Translations under genes and position numbers: made by a program
Source: Pratylenchus scribneri
Taxonomy: Eukaryota; Nematoda; Chromadorea; Rhabditida; Pratylenchidae
Length of the DNA stretch: 64,000 nt
Direction of reading: 5' to 3'
Assembly (NCBI GenBank): GCA_030063045.1
Contig: JAQSEB010000015.1
Span: 1 to 64,000 of the forward strand
The notes under the pieces: model-generated
What the model was told of the DNA's origin: nothing
The model's database searches: none
What the model saw: only the letters and a program-made list of their open reading frames with translations
Part shown: positions 23,752 to 37,800 of the stretch, in pieces
Numbering within the stretch: position 1 is the stretch's first letter
Layout of the letters: the number at the start of each line of letters is the position of its first letter

Positions 23752-25136
23752 ATGGATCCAAAAATTGTGATAATGTTTGCTTTTTGCATTGGAATACCTT
23801 CTTCGATTCTCTATCTATATTTGGTCATGACAATTTTATGTCGCAAAGATTATCGAACAACATTCTATGGATTTTTTGTTGTCCGAGCAATACCTGTCTG
23901 TTTTTTGAAAATTTACATAATTTTTAATAGCTTTTTATTTTATAGGATTTGTTATTTTTCCTCGATTCAACACTTTGTTATCGTTTACCAACACTTGGCC
24001 TTTTTCCTAAATTTTTTCTGTGGCTTCCTAAATTTTTATTGGCTGTAATTTTTTATGGGACACCAATTTTCTTCCATGCTGATAATCTGGCCACAATATT
24101 CCTCTTAGCAAATCGATTCACATCCGTTGCTTGTCCAATTGCCCATCGAAAGGTAAAAGAGTGCGATGTGCGATTCAGGCTTATATTTAAAAATTAACAT
24201 ACTAGAAATTCTTTTGACGGAATGAGTAATATCATAAACAAAAGGAAATACTGATATTTTAAATTTTATGTATTGAAATATATATTAAGATTTAGACATT
24301 TTATAATATGCTTACGTAAATTTTTTATTCCTAAATTTTAAGACTATGTAATATATTTAAATATTTTTTTCAATATGATTTCAGATTTGGAAAATATTAT
24401 TCCCTATTTGTACCTTTCTTACCTACTCCATTCCAATCATTTCAATTGCATTCATTTTTGATACAAATATTTCTGCAAAGCTTGACACAAACGGAACAAC
24501 AATTATTTCCATCAATCCGGATATGGGATATGTGCGAATTATTTAAATATTAACAATTAATATTTTTAATAGGAAAATCGAATTTACGAAGAAGCCGCCC
24601 AACAAGACACCTTCTCGGCATTTGTTTTCATGGGAATTTCTTTGTTCCTTAATTTAGGCCTCTTAATTGCATATATTCGAGCAAAGAAGTACAATACAAA
24701 GCAGCAAGAGACAGCAGCGAAAGAGGCGAAAAAAAGGATTCTGATTTATACAGTTATAACTTTCCTTGGTCATGCATTAATTGAATTTAATTTTGTGAGT
24801 AATTTAATTGTCCTCATTATAATTTCTCTATTATCTATTCAGATAATTGTCCTTATTCTCTCCAGTTTGCCGGATTTAACTCCGCTTTATGCATGGTTTT
24901 CACATAGCACATGGATAATTGACTCTAGTTGCGTTGCGCTCCCTTCTTATCTGCTTCTTTGGGCTTCGATTAAGATTCGCACACAGCTGATTAAAGATGT
25001 AAAATTCATTTTCCCCTTTTTGCCTATTGCAATTCCCGGAACAAAACAAACTCGGGTTCAAGTTATTTCTTCAATCGGAAAGCTGCATACAACTACGATG
25101 TTAGATGTGAAAGAAAAGAAAGAGCGACAAAAATAA
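23752..25136 (+). CDS. Srg-family seven-transmembrane chemoreceptor
   Basis: Five exons (23752-23895, 23946-24152, 24385-24531, 24573-24794, 24843-25136), all introns in phase 0, give 337 residues, normal for the family. Membrane segments include MFAFCIGIPSSILYLYLVM, ATIFLLANRF, ILFPICTFLTYSIPIISIAF, FVFMGISLFLNLGLLIAYI, ILIYTVITFLGHALIEF and VLILSSLPDLTPLYAWF. The motifs ANRFTSVACPIAHRKIWK (TM3 end) and a tyrosine-rich CRKDYRTTFYGF after TM1 are Srg/Srv-like. Such receptors sit in sensory cilia membranes and signal through G proteins. The ATG at 23752 is the first in frame after the predicted exon start. The next gene is the opposite-facing G-alpha, but no functional link is implied. Confidence 0.8.
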
Positions 25137-25837
25137 TTTTTTTTTATTTTAAATTACATTATATTTTTGGTTATTTCAACTTTTTTTTTTAAATCTACTT
25201 TTACTCTCGGCGAGGTGTATGTGTAGCAATGGCCATAGTAATAGAATGCACAATCATCACTGATTTTCCATTTCTGATATTTTTAAAAGGGGCGAATATA
25301 CATTTCCAATTTCCATTGCATCTACTGCACTTTTTCCATCTTCTTTTTTATTATTGTTCTTGACTTTTTATTTGTCTTATAGATACCATAAATTATATTT
25401 ACAACATTCAAATAAATTTTTTCCTTTATGAATTTGTCAATAATTAAAATTCCATGTCAATTGTCTTTAATTTTTTGATTAAAGGTAATTTGTGCAATTT
25501 TTAAAAAATATTAAATTCAAGGAAAAAATATATCGATGTTTATATAAAATTGCATTTTTTGGAAATGAATTTTAAATTATTTGAATGAAAAATATCGAAA
25601 AAAAAACATGAAATTTAGTCTTTTTTGTCAATATTTTGCGATTTTTTCCATCGATATTTTCATCAAAATTTCAGGATTTTTCATTAATATAAATCCCAGC
25701 CTTATTAATCACATCTTTTCAAATTGAGCTTTCATTTATATAACCGGATTTTATTAAATTATGACGATTTTTCGAAGTTAAAATACATAACAATAAAAGG
25801 AAAATTTTGTAGAAATTTACAAGTGAAATCAATAAAT
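25137..25837. other. Intergenic between convergent genes
   Basis: AT-rich spacer with 3' untranslated sequence of the flanking genes. Nothing else seen. Confidence 0.5.
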
Positions 25838-28800
25838 TTAAATTGTGAATATGGAGGAGGAATGAGGTTTCTTCTTTGATGATGTTGTCGAGGGTATTGC
25901 GCGTATTCTTTTACCAAATCCACGCTGATCAAATTGGGCCTTGGCATTCATTATTTGCTTCATAAGTTCTTGTGCCCTAAAAATTCCAAATGTTTATTCG
26001 AAAAATGCTTGAACAATATTAGGCAACCTTTTTAAATCTGTGCACCAAAGCGTTAAGGCTGGAGTTTGAGTTTCCATAATTTGTTGTTGGTTTGGTTTTG
26101 CTGATGAACGAAGATAAAAATTGGAGGAAGATGCAGAGGTTTTCATGTGTTCTTTGGATGTCGTTGGATGGTAGAAGACTTCTTAAAAAGAAATAGAAGG
26201 AATTTGATTGGATATTTAAATTTCTTTAAAAATTATTTTCAATTTGAAAAATTGTTTTTTTTATTATAACATACCAACTGCAGCCAATCTTGTACTAATT
26301 CCACTGTTATTTTCTGCTTGATTTTTTGAAGTGGAGGGTCTATTTTGTGATGATTTCTGCAGTTGTTCTTGATTTGCGAGTTGAACTTTTTGTAAATTTT
26401 GGAAGAGAATTCGATAAATGACTACACTGGTTGATTCGTCCTGTACATCTCGAATAATATAGCATTTCTGAAGGCAGATTAAAGCTCTCTGCAGAACAAA
26501 ACGACGTGTTCCATCGGCATTGAAACGTTCCAGGAAAGGGACGATGCAGAGAAGTCGACTTAAAAATTTATTGAATTTGATTAGATTTAAAAGGGAAATT
26601 CTTAATGTTTACAAATAAAATTAAAATATTCAGTAGGAAAATTATTTCTAATAAAATTTTACTTTTCATCGTTAAGTGTAAACATTCCAGTGATTCGCAA
26701 TAATTCTTGTTGGCCAACAGCCAATTCATTCGAAAATTGGGGCAAAAGGCCATTCAATGAAGAGCAGACACGTGGAAGACGAAGCCGATTTTTTGGAAAG
26801 TGTGCTCTTCTAACTGAAAATGTATATTGATTTTTTATAAAATTTAAAAAAAATTGTACCAAGAGGTGCGCCAACAATTTCCTTTAAAGCTGACGCTGTA
26901 CCTTCAACCAAATCGAGTGCGCCTTGAATAGGTTTCGTCAAAGTATCAATGGCACCTGTTGTAACACCCCGAAAAACGCCCTAAAAGAATAGATTTTAAA
27001 TTTTCATTTCAATGATGGTAAAGATCTACCGTGAAGCCATCCTGCTTCGTAGCTGTCATCGTGTTTTTGGGAATTGCTGTCAAGCCACCGAACACTCCCA
27101 CGCCAAAGCCTTTCAAGCCTCCATATAAATGGGTAAACGCATTGGATTCATCTGGCTTGGAAGAACGAATCATTTTCCGCCGAAATTGTTCATGTTTGTC
27201 ATCAAATGTTAGCGAGCCGATTCCTTGAGCCATCGATGAAGCCAACTTTAAAATGAAATAAGATTAAATTATGATGTGAAAAATTACTTTAGATATGCTA
27301 TTCGCGGCTCCATATCCAATTCCAAAAGTAAAGCCAGCTAAAAATTATTTTTTAGAATAAAATCAAGAGGTCTTTGGAAACCTAAATCTCCTTCGAATAA
27401 TAAGCCTTCAACGCCTTCTTTAAAATCATTTGCAAATGCAATTGGATTCCCGAAAGCATCCATTGCGACCTAAAATATTGCAAATTTAAGTGTCACATAC
27501 TAAGCTAAAAAATTTCTGACCACAATGTTCAATTTTTGTCGTTTCAATTCTTCAATATAGAAATCTCCAACATTTGCAAATAGATTGCCTAATGTTGTAT
27601 AACAGCGATGTGCCCAAAAGGGTGCCAAATTGACTAGGGCATTTTCAAAACTGAATAGTACCAACTTGTCACTGTAATTCTCTTTTAATGAGCGCAATTT
27701 TGGTGGCAAAATGTTTTTGTCAATTGTCATTACTGTTGAAATTAAATGTAATTATATTTTGATGAACTAACCGGAAAGTGATATTTCGCCCAACTCAAGT
27801 TGAAATACGCCAAAATAACAATTCCTTAGCTCCTTTTCCATTTGTTTTTGTTGCCCATCTTTTTGTACTTGATGGGAATATATGTTGATTCCAAAATTAA
27901 TCAGACGCCAAAGAAGTTGTTCATCCAATAAAATGCATGAATTGCAAAGTTTGAGGCGAAATGACTCATAGGCATCCCAAAACTCAGAACATGTATAACT
28001 CATTTCAAAATTAAGTGCAGGTAGTGGGCCAGCCAAAGGTTCGTCTTTCAATGCGCTTGGATCGCAAAAGAAAAAGTGGAAACGATCAGCACCAAAAATT
28101 TGGTTATCCATCTGCAGGCGAAGAATAGTTAATTCAATTTATTTTTGTATTTTATATAAGAAGCATTCACCCTTATAGAATTGATACAAGCTGATAGCTG
28201 GTAGATATGCCTCCTTTTTTGCAAATTTGCTTGAAAGCCGCTGAATCTGGCGTAAATCAATTCCTCTTGTTGGTGTTGTTGATCATCATTTCCTTCAATG
28301 TGTTCATCATTGCCGATTAGGGAAATTCCAATTCCAGCGTCAAAATCCAATTGGAGATCAATGTTAATACCAAGATTTTGTTTTGGATCAATTATCCTTA
28401 AAACAAAGTGATTTTAGATTTTATTATTAACAAATTTACTTCTTTGCTAACAAATTGCTATATAAATTTCCATCGCCGAAATTTTTTGTCAGCTTAGCCG
28501 GAATGTAATCTGAGGCTTTTGAAGAACATGATTCATCATTAATATCATCAGCATTTTTTGAGGAATATAATTCATTTCTTAGTTTCTCCAATCCTTCATT
28601 TCCTGAAGCATTTAAAATGTCATAAATTGAAGCGATATCTTCTGATTGAAAGTCGATAAATTCTTGAATGAATGTCTGTGTCAAATTTAATTCCATCACG
28701 CAATCTGCTAAAAAATTAAGAGATTAAATGTCGTACTTTTTTCCTTCAGTTTGATTTGATTTAATATATTTTCCAAAATTAATCTTATAATTTGTTTTAC

Positions 28801-31800
28801 TTTTTTTATTAGTTATTTAAAATTTATACCTGGCTTCAACTTTAAATTCCAAGTATTTGATTTTTCAACAAAAATTGCAATAAAATCTGTAATTTGGCAG
28901 CTTTCAAGTACTGGTTCCCAACCACCAAGTGGTGCATTCATATGCCGATAATAGTCAATTCCAAGCATTAACCGTATTTTTGTAGTAAACAGTGTAGATG
29001 TTAAATTCATTTCTTAAAATATGAATTTTTCAATATTTTTTTTCATATTTACCATTTATATTGATTTTTAGAAAAGGTGCCAATGATTCCCAGCTACAAT
29101 CTTTTCGTTGACTCGTCATTGTTGCTTCTTTAAAAATCTTAATGCATAAATTGCCAACATTCAGAATAAATTTCTGTTGACTTTGCGAATTCGATTTCAT
29201 TGTTTTTTCTGATGGTATAAATTCTGCTGGGAAGACACTATCAAGAGTTTGCATTGATGATGAATTGGTCCAAAAAAAATCAATTTCCTGTGAATTCTCC
29301 CAAAAAGCATATGCTGCATCATAGATTTGTTTCACGATGAAGTAATCCTTTATAAATTGAAATTGAAAAATGTGATGATTTCAATTCCGTAAATACCTTT
29401 AAAGAGCCACGAAAAAGTAAAGATTGTCCGACTTGACAATGGATTATTTGTGAAGGTAGATGTCGTCGTTTGTTGAGAAGAAAAGGCTGATTCGCTTCAA
29501 TTTTGTTTCCATTTCCAGCAGGATTTAGAAGATCAAGTTTATGTTCATCTTCATAGGATATTGAGATTGTGGCACTTGTATCTTTTGTCAATTGAGTGCA
29601 AGAGCTTTCGCTTCTCATAGAACGCCAATGTAGGGAAAATTGCTATAAAAAGATTTGATATTTTAATTAAGAATTTGATTGATTCAATTTAAATGTGGAA
29701 AATGAAGGAATACACTTATTCAACCAATTCATTGTCAATGTCAAGTGTCAACCCATCCATATTATCTAGCAATCTTTCTACCTGTATTTCATATTGCGAC
29801 TCGACCAATTCCACTTGCTTTAAATTATCGCTGAGAATTACGCCAGTAGTCAACATTATCAAAGCAAATGAATCTTCCCGGCTGGGATTTTCCAAAGCAA
29901 TTAATTCACAATCTTTGAGTGTGATTTTCATTGAAAATTTGCCACTAGTATCATCAATCATTTTTGAATGTTCTTTTTCTTTTGTACTAAATGAGGCAGA
30001 ATTGATTGATGTCTTTCGGATGAATTTGTTTTGTTGGTGCTGAGTTGAAGACGGTGAAATTCTGCGTAAAAGAACTCCATTCTTAGGCATTTCAATTAAT
30101 GCCGGTTGAAGCAATAAGGCATCATTTAATAATTCTATAATAATTAAACAATATATTTGAAAATTCCAAATACTTTCTGAAGGTTCCGATGGTGGCTTGA
30201 ATTCACTATACAACAATAAGAATGTTTGAAGTTGCCGAATCCAATCCATTAGCAAATAAATTCTCGTCCGAATAAAAATCATGGAAAAAACTGGGCAATC
30301 ATTTTTACGCATTTGAATGTGAAATTCGAAAAGAAGTTTCCGATCATCGGAAAAATGTTTCGGTGATCTACAATAGTTAATAACAATGTTAAGTATATAA
30401 CATTAAGTTTAAAAGTTTTACATATTTGTTGTTGTTGTATTACCAAAGCTTTCATTCATGTTTTCCATGGAATCTTTTCTTGTAACACCAATAAAATTGC
30501 TAGAACGCATTTTTAAAACTTTTTTAAATGATTCTGAGACGTTTTTGCAGGCTTAAATTTTTTTTGTTAAATTATTCTCCCAATTTTTTACTAACATTCT
30601 GGTGGCCTAGAATCCTCCATTGATGCATTTTCGCAAATAAAATCAAATTCTGCCTGTGAATCGGCGAAAGAATCATATGTTAAATTTCCGGAACGAATAT
30701 GTAATTTACAAAATTCTTCGAATTTTGTTAATTCAATTGGCGAAATTGGAGTGCTAAGATTGATCTGAAAATTTAATTTTTAGTGTCTAGAAGAATATAA
30801 TTTCGAATTAAACTCACCAGAACTTTCTTCAAAGAAACCCTCATTGAAAAGGTTGAATATTTTTCGCTTCTTTCCAGTCCTTCCAATGGACTGATTATTT
30901 CAGGTAATTCCAATAATTCCAGCGGGAACATCCAGACTTGCGGCACAATTTGTTCACCAATATTGTGATCCATGCAACCTCGAAACAATTTATAAAAATC
31001 GCTGGTGAATTTGATGGTGGCATTTTGAAGTCGAAAGAGAATGAATAGAGCGGGAACTAAAATTTATTAATATTAAAATTCAACGGAAAAATGATACCAT
31101 TATGCGAAATTGCTGCCGACAAATTACGGTAAATATCAAGTACAAGAATGCTCCCATTCGCTTCCATTACAGTTTGTGATGAATTCGTTTGGTATGAATA
31201 TTCACTGAATGATCTGCCAGCTAACAAATTCGCATTGCTATCATTTTTTCGGTGCAAACATATGAAAGTGCCATAATTGACTGACAAATTATGACAATGC
31301 AAATTCATGGCATCCAATAAACAATCGGTCAACAATTTTGTGGATGATGATGATTGAGATCGATTTAGTTGTGGATGTTGTTGTTGTTGAATTTGGATAA
31401 GCTGTTGTTGGTTCAACATTGTTGCCAATGAGGACGCCCAAATGAATGTGTTATTTCCTTGAATTTTATCGCATGTAAAAAGAATCGATTGGCTTGAGCA
31501 ATGATGTTGGGGAATGTATAAATTCAGGCGATCTTGCAATTCCAAATTCAGTTGGCATCGAGTTTTCAAAAGTTGATGGATTGAAAAAAGTTTCATACTG
31601 TTCTGCTGCAAGGAAGGATTACGCAATTAAAGAAATAAAATTGTAAAAGATTTACCACTTTGTCCATTTCTCTAGCATTATATAGAGTGACTTTATCAAA
31701 AAGTTCAGCAAATTGTAACCAAAAATCCATCAAAGCATAAAAGTAGCGTTGAGTGTGAATATAATGGGTTGGAGTGTCAATTTCCAATGCTAATAAAATA

Positions 31801-34800
31801 TCAAATTCACGAGTGAATATCGTAGAAGCATCCCTAAATCTAAAAAAATTTAGATTATTAAAATAATCACCATTTATTTACTTGAGAAGATTTAGATGGA
31901 TTGAGGGCTTCTCTAAAGTCTCTCTTTTTGATTCAATTTTCAAAATTTCATTATAAACTCGTCCATAAATTGGAGTCAAGTCAATTAGAGAAAGTGAATG
32001 GGCAGAGAAGCTAACAATATGCGGATTGTCGATTATGTTCAAATCCACCTAAAAAAAGAATTTTCATTGAAAAAATAAAAATTTCTATTTGAAAAATTTA
32101 GAATATTAAAAAGTAAACAGAATATTAATTATTGCCTACTTGAATATCCAATTTTGGTCGTTGTATTTTGCAGATGCTCAGCTGGGTTTTGTTTTGTGGA
32201 AAATTCATAGCCAACAACAAATTAGCGGCACTTAATTCAATATTGACCAAATAACTTTCTAATTTTGATGATGTTTTGCCAATTTCAGGTGTATTAGATG
32301 TAAATCCAAAAAAGTCGAATAAAAGAAGGACAGTCCTTCGATTGATATTCAGCTCGACATTTGTTTGCTGATCGTTGAAATGGCCAACAATTTTGCAATT
32401 TGCCTGTGTGTTCAAAAATTAATTTTTTAACACATAATTTTTAAATATAAATAATAGAGTTAACCAAAAGGATATAAAAATAGTAAATCATCAAAGGCTA
32501 GGATGATTCATATGATATTGTGGATATTTCGTTAATTATTATTTTCTTTACAAATTGAAAAGTTATTAAATTGCTCACTTTTTTATAATGAGTTGCCCAA
32601 TCCGGATGTTCTTTTGGGATGAAAATGAATTTAAGAGTGTGCATTCTGCTTAATAACATTTTTTTATGTATATTTCTTCCTCCACAGTTGCTATTATAAT
32701 TCAAATTGCCCAGCTTTTGATGTACACCATTATTGTCAATTTTTGCATAATCTGATTCTTTCTCGCTGTTCCCTCTTTTTCTCATCGCTGTAGAATTTAG
32801 ATTGTTCATAGCTGAAACATTGGCTGTTGAATACAAATCATCCATAACAGAAAGTGAATTAAGGTTCTCAGGACATGAGGCAGATAATGTTTGCTAAAAA
32901 TAAGATAAAAATTAATTTATGGTTAAATAATTGTGCAAACATTTTCAATTTCCTGATATGAATGCAGTTCCACAATTCTCAGAAGTGGCCATTCTGTTTG
33001 GTTTTCGAATAAATCCTCCAACAAAAACGAATCAAATGTTAAGTCCATTTTGGCCAAATGATTGCAACCACTGTGTTGTGTTAATGTAAGATAGGGCTTC
33101 TGAATGATGGCACGGGCAAAAGTAATAGAATCGGTTGCTGGAGTTTCATCCAATCCGAGTCCACATGAGCCTTCATTTTCCATAGAATTTTTTTTCGATG
33201 TTGAATTAAGGCCAAAATGAGGGCTGAATAAACAGTTATTGGCTGCCTTTTGACTTCGGAGTTCAATAATAAGCTGAATTTAATTTTATTATTATTCAAA
33301 AAATGATACTTATATTAAATAAAATAAAACCCACTTCTGGACATGTAAATGAAGCAAATATTTGATTGACAATTGTTTCCGGCAACGGATTAAAATCATT
33401 GTTAACTTCCTGCTGCTGTTGTTGCTGGAAAGAATAATTGTTAAATTTATTTTAATTTGTTCTTTTTGATATTATTCCTCTTTCTTTGATCCTATTAAAA
33501 TGTTTTAATTATTATTACAAAATCTTTGGTCTTGTTTCCATGGAAACCTATTGAAAAAGAAAAGACCCTCAAGAATAAATCTATAAACAAAAGATAAAAA
33601 CATAAATTTTCCTGCCAAAAAACTAACTAAAATGCTGCTTTCTCGGCTAAGACAAGGACGCCGTAACAAAAAATCAACAGCGGAGGAATTAAAAGAAAAA
33701 TCAACTGAGCTCAAAAAACTTGACAATTTTTTGCAAAAACGTGATTACATGGGTGCAATTTCTCTATTGGAACATGAACGCAAATCGGCGACTGAAACTG
33801 ATCAGCAAATGAATTTGTCAATTTGGCTTGCTTATTGCTATTTTCACGCCGCCGACTTTAGAAAATCGTGCACATGTTACGAGCAATTAATTGGCAATAA
33901 ACAATGTCCGCCTGAAATACATCTCTACATGGGATGTGCGTATTTCTTCCTAGCAATGTATGAAAATGCGAGAAAAGCAGCGGAGAAAGGTTATACAAAA
34001 TACAAATACTTGTTTATGAATGTGTAATTTTAGGCCCAAAAAATGCATTACAAACGCGTAAGTATTATTTATAGAGTAATTAATTAATTGCTATTTTAAA
34101 TAACTAGGCCTTCTTTTCCATGTTGCACATAAGCTAAGTGATGAAAAAAATTTAATGTTTCATCACACACAATTGAAGGACAATATCGAGGATCAACTTT
34201 CTCTGGCCGCAATTCATTGTCTCCGCTCTCATTATCAACAGGCCATAGACATTTACAAGAAGATATTGGCCAAAAACAAGTCATATTTGGCCGTTAATGT
34301 GTATTTGGCTTTGTGCTATTATAAATTGGATTATTATGATATTTCAATGGAAATGCTTCAACAATATTTGGAAAAATATCCAGACAGTCCAATTGCTGTG
34401 AATTTGCGCGCATGTAACCAATATAGACTCTACAATTCAAAAGCTGCAGAAACCGAGTTGAAGGCATTGAAAAGTTTGGCAAGTAGTGAATTGAATTTCG
34501 CAAAGGACATTATTTTGCATAATACAGTCAGTATTTAAGATATTATTCAACTATAGTAATAATAATATAATGTTCAAAAACTAATATTAAAGGTCGTTTT
34601 TCGTAACGGTGATGGAGCTCTTCAACTATTGCCAACTCTTGTCGATGTGATCCCCGAGGCCCGGTTATTTTGATGGGAATGATTTTATTAACTAATTTAA
34701 AATATTTTAGACTCAATTTAGTCATTTATCATTTGAAAAAGAATGATACAGACGCAGCATTTGTCCTAATGAACCATTTGGAACCTCAAAATACTTATGA

Positions 34801-37800
34801 ATATTTGCTAAAGGCGATCACATATTGCATCAAAGGAATCGAAGAGAATTCGGTTTATTCTTTTAAAAATTAAACAAAATCCACAAAATTTTAAAGAAAG
34901 AGCTATTGAAAGCTGCCGCACATTTCTTCAAAATTGTAGGGGAATCGCCGGCAGAATGTGACACCATAAGTAAATTCAAAAGGGTTTTTAAAAGATAGAA
35001 ATTATGGGTATTATTTTTTTACTCTAGTTGGTAGACAGTCAATGGCATCGTCGTATTTCTTGAGAAATCAATATGAAGAAGTTCTTGTTTATTTGGATTC
35101 TATCAAGGTATAATAAATTATTTAGATTATTGGTTTTCCATAATAGACTTTCTTCCCAAACGATGACATTTTCAATTATAATTTTGGACAAACACAATTG
35201 TTGTCGGACAACTCATTGGAAGCCGAAAAAACTTTGCGTTATGTAAACGGACACCAAATTACTTCAAATTTGACCTATTGTTTATGCATGGCAAGAGCTT
35301 ATGTGGCGAATAAAAAGGGAAAAGCGGCATGGGTTCAAAATTCGCTTGTATGTTAATCTTTTTCTTTATTTCTAGTCACTGTATCAACGCGAAAAACATA
35401 TTGCCAATTCACAACAGTTACTCAAATTAATTGCCAATGACTGTTATATGTAAATTGATTTAAAATGATCGCTAGTCCAAGATTTTTATTTTCAGTGCTG
35501 AAGACTTTGTGATTGCGGCAAAAGCATTCGAAGAATTGGAACGAAGAGAGAAAGACCCAAACGATTTAGTAGCAAAAGCAAAAAGTTCTGCATGTATTGG
35601 AGTCGTGAAAATGTTCTCGACTGGAAAATGCAGTGCCGATGAATTGAGAGAGGCAATAAGAATTTTGGAACGAGAAAAATCGGCTAGCGCAACAAATATC
35701 TTGTCTGTTATTAAGAAATGGGCTGCAGAAGTCAACGTCTATTTTTGAATACTAATACTATTATTTTCTTTAATCCTATTTTGATTTTATCTTTTAAAAG
35801 CAATTTATTTCCTAGTTCCTATTCCTACTATCAAGTATTAACTGAATACTATTTGGATTTGCTATTTTAATAAATTTAAATTTTACCCACCTCAACATCT
35901 TCACCATTCTCATTATTGTCAAAAATATCCAATATTCGGTTGAGTGCGAGTTCATCAGCAACGATGGAAAGAGGAGCACAAATCATATTCAACTCATTGT
36001 AGACTTCTAGTTTAGGAGCCAAGCGCTTGTAAAACAGTTTTAATATGCAATTATCGCGTTTCTGTTCAGTAAATGATTTTTTGTTTTTCCTCTTTCGGCT
36101 AAAAATTAATATTTCGATTAAATAAACACTCAGATAATCCTACCTTTTCCGTTTTTCTTTTGGTTCCTCATCCTCATCATATATTCTACCAACAGTTAAG
36201 AGAAGTCGTGTTTTCAGATTATTGTGAAATCCAGAAGCCAGAGAATCAAGTTCGAAGGCATTGTCGCTTAATATTTCATCCTCTTGAGCAATAATATCAT
36301 AAGAATTCTGAAAAATATACAATTTAAGTTTTTATTCATTTTGATTTAATAAAAAAAATTAAGTGACAATCGTACTTTTTTAAAATTTTAATTCTAAAGA
36401 ATTGCAATTTGCAAATATAAGTATGTCGTGTTTCCGCTTTTCACTGAATAAGGTGATATTTTAAATTTCTTTTGTTAGCGCTTAACATTTATTAAATGAT
36501 TTGAAACAAGTTTCGATTTGTTAAATGCAAAAATATCATAAATCACCTTTTTGGAAAAACACACTAGAACCATATATTGTCACTTACCAATGTTTTAAAT
36601 TCTATGTAAATCTTACTTTATTTGGCGTGATTTGGTTTTGTTCTGATGCAATAGATGAGCAAGTATTTGCACTCGTCATCCCTGTAGATGATTGAAATTG
36701 GATTTGTTGAACACTCAGGTCTTTGACAGTCACAGAAAGTTCGATTCTATGTTCCTTTGGTGAAAGCTGAATTCGACTGCAAACTTTATCAAAATCGAAT
36801 GTTAACATTGTTGTTCTTTCGCCATTTTCATTCATTTTGTCAGGTTTTGAAGTCTAATAAATTAAAATTATTAAATAAATTATAAAATTTTACTTTTTCT
36901 TTGGAGATTCTTAAAAAAACATGAGAGAAATTTAACACCAATTCTGCTAACAAATTGTCTCTCCGAAGAATGTTGGAATCTTCAAAACTTTCATTGAGAA
37001 CCTGATAAATAAAATAATTATATATTGTATCAGTATCATATACAATTTTATATCACCTGCAATAATTCTGCTTCCATTCTTCGCTCAATCTCTTCTAATT
37101 CAGGTGATAAGGAATGTTTATCCAATGATGGCGGCCTCAAATTTAAATATATTGCTTCATTAAAATCCTCTTCTTGTTTGGTGCTTTCTGATAATTTCAA
37201 TTTGATAAATTATCTTCTATTTTTTATAATTTAAATATAAACCTTCTAAACTTTGTCCTTGAAGCAAACTAGTCATCCAATTTAGCCATCCTTGTCCCTG
37301 GTGTATATTTGAATTATCCTTTTCAATATTCTTCGTTAATGGATGTTCTTTTTCATTATGCCTGCTCGATATTGTTGGAATTGGAATAATTTCAAATGGG
37401 CTATCATCCCCTTTTAAACTGTGATTTTCGGCGTTTTCTTCTTCGATATTTTTGAGCTCTTGAGATAATTTATTATAAACAGCTTCTCGTAAAATTCTAA
37501 GATCCTAAAATATCTCTTATTAGCATACTTTTAAATCTAATATTAATTTACTTGGTAGCTGAAACCATCGCCATGCTCAATTTGCTTGATTAATGTCGTT
37601 GTGTTCTCTGTTTTTGCAGTATCAGGCAATGATAGTTTTGGGATAAAAATTGATGCATTCGGATTTGCTCTTTAAAGAATTAAAAATCATCAAAGTAATT
37701 TTATTAATTAAATTTAAAAATTACGTTTTCAATTTCCCCTCCAAATAGCACTTTAAACGGCATTGGTAAGCCCGCGAATAGGCATTTAGAAGTTTTAGTC

